Assembly (NCBI GenBank): GCA_015680685.1
Contig: MNCI01015553.1
Span: forward strand, 210,256-274,255
Direction of reading: 5' to 3'
Source of the DNA: Gnetum montanum
Taxonomy: Eukaryota > Streptophyta > Gnetopsida > Gnetales > Gnetaceae
DNA length: 64,000 nucleotides
Notes under the pieces: generated by a model
Told to the model about the DNA's origin: nothing
Database searches by the model: none
Seen by the model: the letters and a program-made list of their open reading frames with translations, nothing else
Translations under genes and position numbers: made by a program
Part shown: in pieces, positions 1-12,339 of the stretch
How positions within the stretch are numbered: position 1 is the stretch's first letter
Layout: every line of letters starts with the position of its first letter

Positions 1-1497
1 TAAGTGTTGACAGTAGTTGCAAAATTTTTCTAAGTGTTGTGCTATGCTCAATTCTCTCTGCTATGCTCTAGAGTGTACCCAGCATAGAATACACTTCAGT
101 GGCTAGTTTTGCCTACATGTTAAGCCAAAAACTGTCAAGCTAGTTCAACATAAAAAAGGCATTTTGGCAGATTCATAGCATAGTCTAGCAGATTCACACT
201 TCTGAAGCTACCCCTCCTACTATGCTCCAAAACATAGCCTAGATGAAGGTTGCAAGTTTTGCCAATTTTTTCTAAGTGTCAATGCTATGCTCCAAAGTGT
301 AGCTTGCATAGCCAGCATTGGATCTCAATTTTCGTAAAATTTGTCTAGCTATTGGGTTACACTCTAAAGCATAGCTAGCATAGCAATGCAAGGTAGCCTC
401 CAAAAGCTTCTAGAGCTCAACACTGATCTTGATCTTGGCTCCAACATTTCTTTTGCATGTAGGATCTATAATTTACATTTCTTTTGCACCCCCCATTTTT
501 CCCAAATTGTACCTATGCTCGATCCCACTCAAAAGAGGGTAGAGTATAGCCCTAGAGCGTAGCCTCCAAATTGCACTATTTTGTACTATTTTTCTACATT
601 GTGGTCTCTTCATCTTTGGCACATGCAACTTGGCAATGTATTCATAGTTCGATAGTCTTTCAAGGTGCATTGGAGCACACTAGAGTGTAGCACCATTATG
701 CTCCAATGCAAGTATAGCTAGACTCAGCATAGCCTCAAATACCCCCTTTTCCATGTGGCACCTGATCCACACTTCACATCAACCCTAATCCTATACATAC
801 CCCTATGTTTCACATTTTAGGAATTGGAATTTTTGAGGCATTCACATTTTTGAAGCATTTGGTGAGTGCTTCCACTTAACAGTTAGCATCTTGGCATTGG
901 AACCCTTACACTTGAACATCCTTATCACCTTGATAAAACCTTGGGATGTCACCTTTGCACATTGCAACACATGAAAACCTATAAGACACCGCAAGAGCCA
1001 ACCTAGCAAGCTTATACTTCATGGTGGACATCCATTTCATAGCCTGGACACCCTAGAAACTATGACTACGCTGCCTATTGTGCCTGTTTGTACACCATGT
1101 ACCTCCTCACCTATCTTTTGCAATTTCTATGCTCCATCATTTGGGGTGGTTTCATTTTTTCTCTTTCAAACTACTTTTTATTTTTCAAGCATTTTCTTTG
1201 GCACTTAGCATTGCACATGCATTTTTTCACCATTTTGCACACATTTCCATTTTTTCACTATCATTTTTACACTAGAAAACCATTGTATGCTCTAGGTTAT
1301 TTAGCCTTGGTACCACCAAAAATACTATGCAAACCTTGGCACCCATTCATTGAAACATTATGTAAGTCCCAATTCGATTGACAAGACCATCCCAAGTGCT
1401 CCACCTCTATTTTCGCCTCCAGCAACAACCCTTTGGAAAAGGGGGGGTTAGGGATGTACCATGAACATTACAGCCAACAAAATTTTTAGTTGCTACA
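1..1497 (+). repeat. 5' LTR of element A (left end outside window)
   Basis: It aligns along its length with 45246-46739. It ends in TTGCTACA at 1497. A TATA-like TATACATA lies at 792-799, where the 3' copy has TATAAATA. Many short, direct and inverted copies of CTATGCTC, GTGTAGC and GCATAGC occur in its upstream half. Open frames inside it (for example around 1088-1381) are not coding: they lie in LTR sequence and have no similarity to retroelement proteins. Confidence 0.88.
792..799 (+). promoter_or_regulatory. TATA-like box of A 5' LTR
   Basis: TATACATA followed by CCCCTATG matches TATAAATA plus CCCCTGTG in the 3' LTR of the same element (46029-46036). The box is mutated in this copy. Confidence 0.55.
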
Positions 1498-1523
1498 ATT
1501 TTTTAGCATTAGAAGGAGGACAT
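1498..1523 (+). other. Degenerate primer-binding site, element A
   Basis: Immediately after the LTR, TTAGCATTAGAAGGAGGA corresponds to the intact TGGCGCTAGAAGGAGG of elements D and E. The essential TGG, complement of a tRNA CCA end, is lost. Confidence 0.55.
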
Positions 1524-2074
1524 GGCATTTCTTTCTATATTCAGTGGCAGTCCCACATGCTCTCTACACCTCTGCTACTAGTTTCAAGCTAGTGTAGAGT
1601 TAACACCCCTATGGACCTGCCATGGCAGTAGCTGGCTTATAGGCTAGCATAAGAGTTACCCATGAGTTGGTTTATGGAGATTGAACCTAGTTTTCAATTC
1701 ACCTAGAACCTTGTTGGATAAAAGCCAAAGCATATCTTTGGCACTAAGCCAAAACTCTGTGTGCTCAAGAGTGCATAGTTGGCTCTTAGCGTGATAGCAT
1801 AGTAATCCTCAATGTAGCGAGTGTAGCATACCAAAGTTAGTTTTTTCTTCAGTATCATTTTTAGACTTAGCCATTTTCATAGCATTTTTTAGCATATTCT
1901 TATTTAGCCATTTTTCAGCATTTTTCTACTTAGCCATTTTTAGCATCTACAGCTTTCATAGTGTTTGCATCTTTTGCATAGCATTATGAATCTTGAGCAA
2001 CCCTAGACCTCTACCCTAAGCATCATTTTTGTTCAACCCAGTTAACAGGAGATCATAATTGATCTCCCTAGGGC
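1524..2074 (+). other. Leader between primer-binding site and gag, element A
   Basis: No coding signal is seen. At about 1850-1965 there are loose tandem copies of a unit close to TTAGCCATTTTTCAGCATT. The same motif occurs in the leader of C (47570-47650) and, on the other strand, in the leader of E (61530-61700). It is therefore a conserved leader repeat of the family. Confidence 0.55.
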
Positions 2075-4190
2075 CGAGGGCTCTACTTTGGTGGAGAGGC
2101 AATCACTCAAAATATGCAACCAACTGCCAAAGCACATGGTATTCGATGATGAAAAATATAACTTCCTTTGCATGAAACTCCAAGTAGGTCTATCCTTAGA
2201 CCATTGAGAAATGAATGCCAAATGGGGTTATGAAATCATACACCAGAATAGTAGGGAGTACTTCCCTACCCCCAACAATTTCATTTCACTCACCAAGACC
2301 TTTTAGTGGCTACTCGACCAACTTATTCAACTGAGTGGGTTGAATGAGCATGATGTAGCAACCAATTATGAGGAGCCCTTGTAAGATGGAAAGGATGAGT
2401 TTGAGGCTTGTTCAAAGAATGAAAATCCATTTTATGCCTCCTTCTAGCGAGCTACCTCTAGTTTCATCCCTCAACAATCCCAACCATCCACCTTCTTTTA
2501 GGCGGTTACATCCCCCTTGTCATCTCCTAGGTCAACCCCTATGATGGAAAATCATCAAGTGCATACACATTAGGATGTAGGACCATATATCATCCTAATC
2601 TTCATACATCACATGAATTAGGATGCAGGACCATCCACAACCTTTCCCTTTGCAATGTCTACATAGTGTACGCAATCCTTCCTACTAGCATCCATGATGC
2701 TAATGCAACCTTACATACACACTGTGTAGATCTCCTAGCCACCATTGTCTTAGGCATCATACATTCTACCTATTCCATCGACACCCACTATAATGGTGGA
2801 AGTCACAACTATGGGCTCCACCTTCTATGCCCATGGTGTAGCACACATAGTAGTATGCATAATGGCATGTGCAATAGGCACTACATGTGGTCACATAACC
2901 CATAGTGGGGCCATGGGCCACTCAAGTGGCACAATGAGTAGCACAATTGGTGCAGCCCACTACATCCACCCCAAGCTTGGGTAAAGCATTCCAACTCATC
3001 CAGATGTTCATTGAGGAGGTTAAGTGGCTTAAAGCCTCCTCCTCTAAAATAGTCCATGTGATGGACTTTTACAAGGTTGACCTAATCAATCTTGTGGTTC
3101 CATCACCAACCCTACCTCCTAGAGTCCAACTTCCCATATTTACTAAATAGAATAGTGAGGGGGATCCTAATGCCCATCTAGTGACCTTTCATTCTAAATT
3201 CCTTCTATTGTAGACATGACCACATGCAATCATCTGTGTGTTTACCATGTCCTTGATTGGCAAGGCATTATACTAGTACCATGCACTCCCTAGGGCCTCC
3301 ATATCTTCCTTGGAGGAATTGCTTAGTTAATTCATCATTTGCTTCAAGTACAACTTGAAACTTGAGGTGATCCTAGATCAATTAATGTAAATTAAGTAGG
3401 GCCACTTAGAGCCTGTAGAAAAATTCATCTAGTGTTGGAGTTATACACTTAACTAAATTTGTAAGCCCATCATTGAAACCCACCTACTAGCCATTTTCAA
3501 AGGCATAGTGAATGACTTCATCAAGTTAAAGCTATATCACCTTGCCCCACATTTCTTGAGCCAAGTTTCCACTCAAACAAAAAGCATTCAAGATTTGGTA
3601 GAGGCCATTAAGGACCTAGCCTACATGGCCTACAAAAATTCACATGCAAAGAAGAGTAAATAAAAAGGGAAAGGCAACCACAACTATTACAATAGTGGCC
3701 AACGAGGCCAAGCCAAACAATTTCAAACCAATAGCCAAGGCACCTAAGGCCCTAGCCAACAACAAGGCATCCAACTTTGGCAGTAAGGCAACCAACCAGT
3801 CCACACCATTAGTGGTCAGGGGGCAAGCTATCCCAAGGCTAAACTTTGAGTGTAAAGACTACTTAAAGTACACATCATTACCCATCAAGTAGTCAGAGCT
3901 CTTGGGTTAACTTCCTGATGCTAGGCACATCCAATATAAGAAAATGTTTGTGGATGCTCACAAGTTCTATGATCACTACTACAATCTCTCTTGAAACCCA
4001 TAACCAGTAGCATCAAAAGAGCCTCTAGCCCTAATCATTTCAGGTTGAACCAATTCTACCATTACCATCAACTAATAGGCCATGACATAGACTTTTGCAT
4101 GGTCCTATGGAATGACATAAAATGCATGATTTACCAAGGCCAACTAGTCCTTGATGTAACCAATCTAGTTTGCTAGAAAATCAATCAATG
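2075..4190 (+). pseudogene. gag: gag pseudogene of element A
   Basis: This would encode the retrotransposon structural polyprotein. By comparison with B, D and E the order is: an N-terminal block (about 2130-2420, KYNFLCMKLQVG then EIIHQN and LLDQLIQL), a variable proline/threonine-rich linker, the capsid region (about 2980-3640, with AFQLIQ, VMDFY, EGDPNAHLVTF, LLAIFKG and QTKSIQD), a basic segment, and a zinc-knuckle-like segment at about 4050-4105 in which the first cysteine is replaced by tyrosine (YHYHQ...GHDIDFC). Numerous in-frame TAG stops and frameshifts make it non-functional. The start is placed by alignment with C and is approximate. Confidence 0.85.
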
Positions 4191-4639
4191 AAGGTCTACA
4201 AATACCCTCTTAATGTAAGTGATGTAGGCTACATTATCAATGCCATCAGCATTGATGATGACTCAAAATCAACATAAGAACCATTCATGGTTTGTGTGCC
4301 CTCTAGCAACCCTGGGGCTTCTCAATGTCAAATAGCTTGAGGTTTTCTTTTATCATTATAGCACCACCTCGAACACCCATGACACCCTTTGTGGTTAGGG
4401 CCCCACAGTACCTTGCAGCAACAACAACCTAGACACCTTTTATCATTAGGGTGCCTCAACATGCAAACTCTTTGCCTACTTAGAGTTTCATGGTGGGGAC
4501 TGCATCAAGCCCTAATCACCCAAGGCATCATCCCACATACAACAATAGGTAGTCTAGGTGGTAGCCTTGGAGGCCAAACAAATGCCTTGCTAACAAAATG
4601 ATTAGGGAATTTCTAGCACTGGGTCTAAAGCTTGTCTCC

Positions 4640-5760
4640 TTTTATTCTATTCTCATGCCCATAGTAGCTAAAACAACCATTGTAAACAATCAACAACCAA
4701 GCACTAAGGCTCAAAAGCAAGCAAAGTAAGCCAAGCCCAAATCTCCTCCCCAAGAGATTCTTCTCTTGGGCTACATGGAGGAGATGAAGGCCAACAAAGC
4801 AACTAACAATGTTAAGGATTTCCTAGATGCATTAGCATAAGTCAAATAGGCTTTGAAGAAAAAAAACACAACTTTAAGCCTATATGACTTGGTCATGGCC
4901 TCCTCTACTCATTGTGAAGCACTAATTCACATGTTGACCTCCATCCATGTTAAGGAAGGCATCCTAGTAGATGAACAAGCCATCCATGCTATGATGCTTT
5001 CCCCTATACCATAGGGATCGAGTTCAACATCTCTAGCATTTCATGATGAGGTGATTAAGGTTGACCTTGAAAAGAATCAAGTCATCACTACATCAATGTT
5101 CATAACAAACCATGTAGGGAAATGCAAGATTCACAGGGTGCACGTTGATGATGGGACAATAACTAATGTCATCCCATTCCTAGTCGTTGATCAAATTGGT
5201 CTTGTTGATCAAATCAAACCCACAAATATAATGTGCCTAAATTCTATTAATGGGTCATACATTGTCATAAGGGGGATGGTCACGATAGCTTTCATGGTAG
5301 GGGAGCAATTCCCCACAATAGTTGAATTCATTGTCACTGAGGAGATGCTTGGTTCAACCTGATCCTAGGAAGGCCTTCGCTAGTCTAATTACTGACTATC
5401 TCCTCTCCCATCCAACAAGAAATCCACCTTCCATATGAACATGGAGAAGTGATTATACATGGTGACAATGTAGCCCCTCTAACCATCAACAACCTTAATA
5501 CAGAACAAGGGTTGGAGTAAGAGTTCCCTGATGACATGCTACCCATGAAGGATGATTGTCAAACTTGTCTGGTAGACCCATTTGAGAAACGAAAGGAGGC
5601 CAATGAACTCTCCATAGAGGCTCTATGGGTATAGTTGCCTTTTAGCATCATAGATAAGGGCCTAGGCAAATATCGCCTTGGGCTACCTAGGCCCTATGCA
5701 CCTCCTAACCTACATCAGGTTAGGAAGCAACTACATGACTAAGGCACACCCATAGTCCAA
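4640..5760 (+). pseudogene. Aspartic protease region of element A (pseudogene)
   Basis: Downstream of a basic linker (IHLLGYMEEMKANK-like, about 4750) is the retropepsin-like domain, about 5051-5500. The active-site segment reads VHVDDGTITNVIPF near 5147. The usual D-T/S-G is D-D-G here, as in B, D and E. Later motifs are LNSINGSYIVIRG, the EEMLG flap-distal segment and a broken LILGRPWL-like segment at about 5360-5385. The C-terminal tail (RPYAPPNL, VRKQLHD, about 5690-5760) is shared with C, D and E. Stops and a frameshift near 5365 inactivate it. It processes Gag-Pol in related elements. Confidence 0.85.
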
Positions 5761-5979
5761 CATGTGCTAGGTACCTACTTGCCCCTAATCTTGAAATTCC
5801 CTATTTGCCTTTTTCTTTCATAGTTATAGTTTTCATAGTTGCTAGCATTTTTTGCATCATCTAGTTTGTCACGCATTCATTCCTTTTGCCTATTCATTTT
5901 TATTTAGTTTTCTTACACATTAAAAATGCTAGAATATATAAAAATCACAAAATTAAAATTTGCAAAAAATACATATGGC

Positions 5980-6275
5980 CCACCATGGTCTAAAACTAAC
6001 CACCTTTCTTGCATCACCATGGCCTAAAAAGGCCTTAAACTAGCATACAGCTTGCTATATCCTAAAACTAGCAATCCTTTCTCTTTCATCATATCGACCC
6101 AGAATGGCCTAAAACTATTGCCACATCACACCATGGCCTAAAATTGGCAACACCTTGTCTTTTTATTCATGACCTAAAAATGCCTTAACCTAGCAATCTT
6201 TGTCACCTAAAATGGCCTTAAACAAGCAATCATCATAGCTTGAAATGGCCTTAAACTAGCATGGGGCCCACAAAG
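5980..6275 (+). repeat. Junction array 1 (TTAAACTAGC repeats), element A
   Basis: There are about eight imperfect copies of a 25-45 bp unit containing GGCCTAAAA and CCTTAAACTAGCA between the protease and the antisense gene. The same array type lies at the same place in B (26995-27115) and C (53190-53590), and as remnants in D and E. The rest of 5761-6484 shows no gene. Confidence 0.8.
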
Positions 6276-6484
6276 GGCTTAATCACATTAATTAACCACA
6301 TTACTTGTATGCATTACTTAGCAAGTTAAATGTAAAAGATTACATAATATGCAATCCACATAGCAAAGATATCTTGTCATTAATCGATTTTCATTAACCC
6401 ATCAAGAAAATACATGGCATTACTATACAGAAAAAATGGCTAGCAATGCAAAATTACCCAACAACAGGGCTACATCAGGACTAC

Positions 6485-9400
6485 TTAGCTGGTGGTGTTT
6501 AGTGGGGGTTGAGGCTCTTCTTCCTGTTCCTCTACCACTCTACCAGGGCCTATGACATCGCTTGGTGCCTGATCAAAACAAAACAAGATAAAAAATTAGT
6601 TAGTAAATGCATAACATGCAAAACTAACGTAAAAGTAGAAAATAACAAAAAAAACCATTAACCTAAGAGGGTCCTGCATCTATCTCTAGAGGTAATCTAT
6701 CAAGGCCCTCCTCCAAGTGCTAGAGGATTTTGGCCTCCAATAGCCATGACCAGTCCTATTGGCCAAATTCAATACTTGCATGGGTCTTGCCTTTATCCAT
6801 GGCAATCCATATGGATGGCTTCATTGAAAACATGGCCAAGAAAACCTTCCCTAAGGGCATATAAATATACCTCTCTGGAGATCCACTCACCACTATGTGA
6901 TGAGCAAATAACTCATAAGTACATGTCATACCAATCGCCTTGAGGAACATATCATGGCAATAGAATTCAACAGACTCCTCCTTTTACTGTTTAAGGTACA
7001 CATCTCACTCATTCTTGTAGTGATGCTTATGATTCTTCTAAGTCTACCCCCACTGTTACATGTGTTTGTTATAATCTTTCCAATCTTGATTTTTTTTAGG
7101 CAAGTAAGTCCATTTGCAACCTCTACTTGATGATCTCTCTGGTGGCCTCATTCTTACCCTGTATTGCTGACCAGTACATGGCATAGTCAATCTCGGCTAT
7201 CTACCAAGTACTATCTCCTCATGCATGAGCCATAAGGAAGTCATAATGGGATCACAAGTCCTCCATCTTGGCATCTTGGCTTATTATCCTATCCTAGAGC
7301 TTGTGTACCCACTTTCATAGGTACTTATTAGTTTACCTTAAAATCCATAATGCTTTTGCACTTGAGAGCATGCACTTACTTGCTGCCTCATACACATGAT
7401 GAGGCACTTGCTCCACGTTAGAGGAATACTCAAGGATATCATCCAACCTAGCCACCCTACTTGGATCCCAATGAAGCTTAGAACTTATTGGCATACAATA
7501 AGAAAAATAGCATTAGCCATAGACTAAGCATCAAATTGGTAAAGCAAGATAACAAAGAAACATCACAAGCATACCAAGCTTGGGATCCACCTGTTGTAGG
7601 TATTCCACCATATCCTCAACCAGACATTTCATGAAGGTGAACTTGTTGGGCATCTCTACCCATGGCTTCATACTGTAGGTAGAGGTGGACATTATACCAC
7701 TAGTAGGTACCTCTATAGCTACAATGTAATAACATTTAGCAATAGTTAAGTAGAAAAATATGCAAGAGTAGAAAGAGGGAAATAACATATGGCAATAGAG
7801 AGCACATACCTAGCAAACTCTCAAGTGTGAGAGCAGTGGGATCACCTAGCTATACACCATCAAAGAGGCTATCAAAATCATCCTTTTCTAGGTGAAGTAA
7901 TCCCTCCTCCTTCTCCTATAACTATTAGAGGACCTCTACAACCTCATGTAACTCCTCCTCCTATGTCTCCCCCTCCTCAATTTGAGGAGGAACCTCCTAT
8001 GATACCACTTCTACTACTACTCTAGCAGCCCTCTCACCTAATCTTAACAATTTATGCACATGTCAAACTTAGCATGCTAGCACTTAACATAAAAAGTTAG
8101 GGTAATATATCATACCATAAAACATAAAAATACATACACATAAAATACAAAAAATGCATCTTACAACTCATACTAACCTACCACATCCATGTACAAATCT
8201 CAAAACTTCAAGTGGATCTTCTTGTTGCCCATCTTTTTGACCTCCCCTGAAGGCTCCTCTATCAGACATGGCCTCTTAATCTTTATTTTAGATGGTCCCA
8301 CCATCTCTGTAATGAAACACATCACCTTGAACATGTTCCTAGTACCAGTTGGTGGAGGGTCACCTATAGTATCATGTAAGTAGTGAGATCACCCTAAGGA
8401 ACCTTTATTTGTTACAAAAAAAACTCACCAGTCACCTCTAGAGGGTCCTACACTCATGTGATAGTAAATAGGTGTATGCTCCATGGCTTCAAAAGCTACT
8501 TGTGATCCTACACCACCCATCATCTATCCTCATGAACCATCAAAAAATCTGTAAACCTTTGAGGCATCCTACGAAGAATGCAAAGTGCACATGCAACCTT
8601 GCCTAGAGGTTGTGGAGTAGCTTGATGATCTTGACATGTAGGTCATGAATAAGGTGAGAGGCCTAGTTGTACCCCATGCCCTTCTCCAACACATCCCTCA
8701 TCACTTGAGCATGCTCCATCGTAAGGATTTTCCCTTGGAAGAGCAACTTCAAAAATGCATGGAACAAAAGAGAGGGTAAAGTTCACAAATCATAGGCACC
8801 CACACATTCTTTATGAGTATGCATATGCAAGATCAAGAACTACCTAGCCACTCCTGGATATCACCTCAGCGGTCCACCTCTCTATTGGTCTTATTGATGA
8901 CCAATGGGCTATTAGAGGGAAGGCCAAAGAGGTCTGCAAAGAAGTCATCTATGAGGTCTAAGGCCATCCTCACATCATGTACCCACATGACAAAGTGGTG
9001 AGCATTGTCACTGAAAAAATTGATAATGGTGACCATTTCGGCCATTGAGATGCTTAGGCTAAGGGCTAAGAAAAGGTTCATTAGCCTAGCCTATGTAAGC
9101 CTACTAGTTAACTCCACTATCATGGCACAACCAATGTTTTGCACCCTCAACATTCCCATACTTCATAATGAGGGTGGCCTCAGTGTGGCCTATAGCTACC
9201 ACTATGACCTCTCTCGAAGTAACTGCAATTGCAATATAGGCAAAGAAAAAATGTTAGCATTATAAAAAAAGGCAAAGTAGCAAATGCATATGATTAAAAG
9301 CAATAAACTGCTTACGTAGGACAATAGGTCTGCATGATAGTGGTGGTGGTGTTGATGCCTCCTCAACACTAGGTACACCATCCACCCACTCCACATCCAA

Positions 9401-11700
9401 CTAGCCATGGGTCAAACACCTCTCATAGGCCTTTGGATACTAATAAGGGTACTCCATCAAGTCAGATCCATTTTTCCTAATCACCCCTACATGAACACTC
9501 TTGTAGGTTGAAAATTCCTATAGGGTAGTACACGTTAGGTTTAGCGCCCCCTCCTCATCATGTAGGCCATGCTCACTAATACTAAACCTGGAAACAAATG
9601 TGAGTATTTAGCACCTTCGTATGAATCAATAGCCAAATGAATATTTTAAAATCATAGGAACACTTACCCTCCTACACAGTACACTATCCTAAGTGGGTTC
9701 TGGAATAGGGTATACACATGCCAAGCAATAAAGAGAGTGTTGTTCTTGCTAGAGAAACTAAACTCGAGCATCTAACAAATCCTGGAAAAAGGCCTAATGT
9801 CCCCAAGGCATCAGCTTGAACCTCCTACTCCACCATCACCAATAGTGGGTTCATCAAACATGAACCTTAGAATGCCCTATTTTATCCTAGTCAACAATGT
9901 CTCCATGATGACACTAGCAAATTCCATCACTAAGTGTGACCACATCATCACACTAAAGTGTTAGAGCAAGAATTATAGGAACTTGCATGCTCCTAGCTTG
10001 AACCATATCACCTGGTGACCCAACTACATGTCTGGTGCAGGTGTGTTTGGTAAGGGCTCACTCATGTAGTAGAGGATACCAACAAGCTCCACCACAATGA
10101 GGATTTGCTTCATATACAACCATAAACATGATAAAATGAGAAAGCATTAGTATACATTGGACTCACAAAAATACATTACATTACAATTAGCAAAATTTAC
10201 AAGGTTAGCATAGGATAGTATAACTTAGCAAAAATATATATCCCTAGGATCTCCCTCTAGGCCCTATACGCATAGGATGTTGATATATACATTTAACGTG
10301 CCTGGTACTCACTAGGGTATAACACTACGTAGCATTAGTATTTTGCATTAAATTCACATCTTATGCATTTTCTTTATTTGCATATTTTAGTAGTTTGGCA
10401 TGTTTGATTTGCAATTTTAGCATTTCAGCAAAGCTTTGGTAGACATCACATTTTGTTTTAGAGGTAACATTCTAGCACTTTGCATTCTTGCACTTAGCAC
10501 TTTTTCACATTTGGCATTTCATTATTGCATTTGAAAAAAGTCTCAAATTTTTTCTAACTCTGGGCAGCATAACCTAGGGTGCCCACAAAAAATTCTAACT
10601 TGAGATTACCCCTCCTTGAGAGCATAACCCAAGAAAAATGACAAAAAATTCTAACTATCAACTACGCTCCCCAGGGACCGTAGACCCCAAAATCATCAAT
10701 TTTTTTCTATCTATTGGCTATGCTCCACAAGGAGAATAGCCCCCAAATGATGAAAAATTTCGAAAAACATTCTAATGATTGGGAGCATAGCCCCAAAGCA
10801 CCTAGAAAAAATACAAAGAAAAACTAACTACTACTTCCACCACTGTGTGGAACTTTCACCCGAATCACCATCCCCAATTCATAATTCTACCCAACCCCAT
10901 TACACTTCGCCACTGCACACTAAGGTGCTCCCCATGTCTATGATCTATCATAGTCTTTCCTTCTTTCCCCTACCTTCTTGCTATGGCCATCACCACTATA
11001 ATCATGTTGTTCATCTTGCCTTACCCTTAGGCCCAAAAATGCAGGAAAAAAAAATGTTACCCCCCTTGGCATCATATGCCTTGTGGCCCCCTTTCTTTTC
11101 CCCCTTCTTCTTTATCCCATGCATGCTAAGAAAGAAGGAGAGAAGGGATGAGGATATCCCATGATCCTCTATGCTCCAGCTGCAATAGCCTTAGCTGCAG
11201 CCATGAAGCCCTCATTTTTTTCCTTCTACCCCTAGCCCTAGTCGCAAATAAAAAAAGAAACAAATGAGAGCCCTCATTTTTGTTGATTCTCCCATGCCCC
11301 AAAAAACACCAAGAAAAAAACCCTTACCCCACATGGCCATGAAACTAATTTCCCATGCCCATGTAATGCACACCCACAAGAATAAAAAAGAGAATGTGCA
11401 AGCAAAACCCTTACCACCACAAATGTACCCTCCCTTCTTGGCCACAAAAACCACTATGGTAACAATCTCTACCAAGTCAGGCCATCCTAAATTTCAAAAC
11501 CCCTATGTAAGGTAATGCATGAGAAGCAAAACAAAGTAAAAATTGCATAAGGGTAGAGCATAGCAAGGTACCTAGTATATGGTGGCTCTCTCCATTCCTC
11601 CATGCATGCCTAGGGTAGACATCGTAGTGCTCACTCTCCCTCAGCTACATTAACAAGCCTAGGGTGTTGACGTTCATTTCAATGCATCATGCTAGCTATC
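6485..11700 (-). pseudogene. Antisense split gene with FCP1-like domain, copy in element A (pseudogene)
   Basis: It lies on the strand opposite gag and pol and is homologous to the better-preserved B copy (31667-27251). Reading on the minus strand: an FCP1-like segment from about 10113 to 9760 (WFKLGACKFL, then HFSVMMWSH, corresponding to WFRDGAQDFL and HFSVIVWSS in B); a helical middle (FFADLFGLP near 8930); an acidic, proline-rich stretch (8040-7860); a block PWVEMPNKFTFMK at about 7690-7600; the coiled-coil-like part (7500-6660); and a final acidic exon ending in TAA at 6485. Most of 10250-11580 would be intron, and open frames there show no family resemblance. Many stops are present. The 5' exon cannot be fixed. 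Confidence 0.65.
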
Positions 11701-11836
11701 ATGCTCTAGATGTCACACTCTGGATATCAGGCTTTGATTGCTATGCTCTAGCTTCACTCCTCACTCCAATCATGCTATGCTTTGTAAATTCTCATTTTCA
11801 CTTTGGAAAATGATAGTTTGACCTTGGTGAATTATG

Positions 11837-11844
11837 CATATATA
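11837..11844 (-). promoter_or_regulatory. Possible TATA box of the antisense gene in A
   Basis: On the minus strand this reads TATATATG. It occupies the position equivalent to the TATA box of the B copy (31792-31798), near the RT-proximal end of the spacer. Flanking sequence is weakly similar. Confidence 0.35.
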
Positions 11845-12069
11845 CCCTCTTGGGATACTTAAATGCATTACCTACTAAGACAACATCCTACAAATTTTCT
11901 AAATTTTTCCTAAGCATAGCAAGGGGTGAGTGTAGGAACTAGAGTTAGAAAATTTTTTGAACTTTTTCTAGTGGTCCTCAAACTTAGAAAATTTTCTACA
12001 TGTTTCTAATTTCCTAGCAAATGCCCAGCCTAGTTTCACATTCCAAGGTCTTCCAGCCTCACCTACACC

Positions 12070-12190
12070 TATTCAATTTGCACAAACCATAGTATGCTAT
12101 GACTTTAAACTAGTAAACCATGGTCTGCTATGACCTTAAACTAACATCCCATGGCTTGCTGAGGCCCAAAACCAGCTTTCATACTTGCTT
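12070..12190 (+). repeat. Junction array 2 (TTAAACTAG repeats), element A
   Basis: Copies such as GCTATGACTTTAAACTAGT and CTATGACCTTAAACTAACA lie between the antisense gene and the pol frame. B has the equivalent at 31970-32330. Confidence 0.7.
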
Positions 12191-12339
12191 CTACAACTCC
12201 ACATTTGCACACTTAGGCAATTTTCATTGCACTACTTTACTCACTTTATGCATTTTGATGTTCTTTTTTATTGTTTTGTAGGATACTTAGTAGGATTACA
12301 TCATGAGCATGTGTAGGCATCTTCATTCACCTTTGGTCA

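Noticed and set aside
10775-11164. 129-codon open frame on the + strand in A
   Set aside because: It lies in a proposed intron of the antisense gene, is low in complexity and has no homologue in B at the same place.
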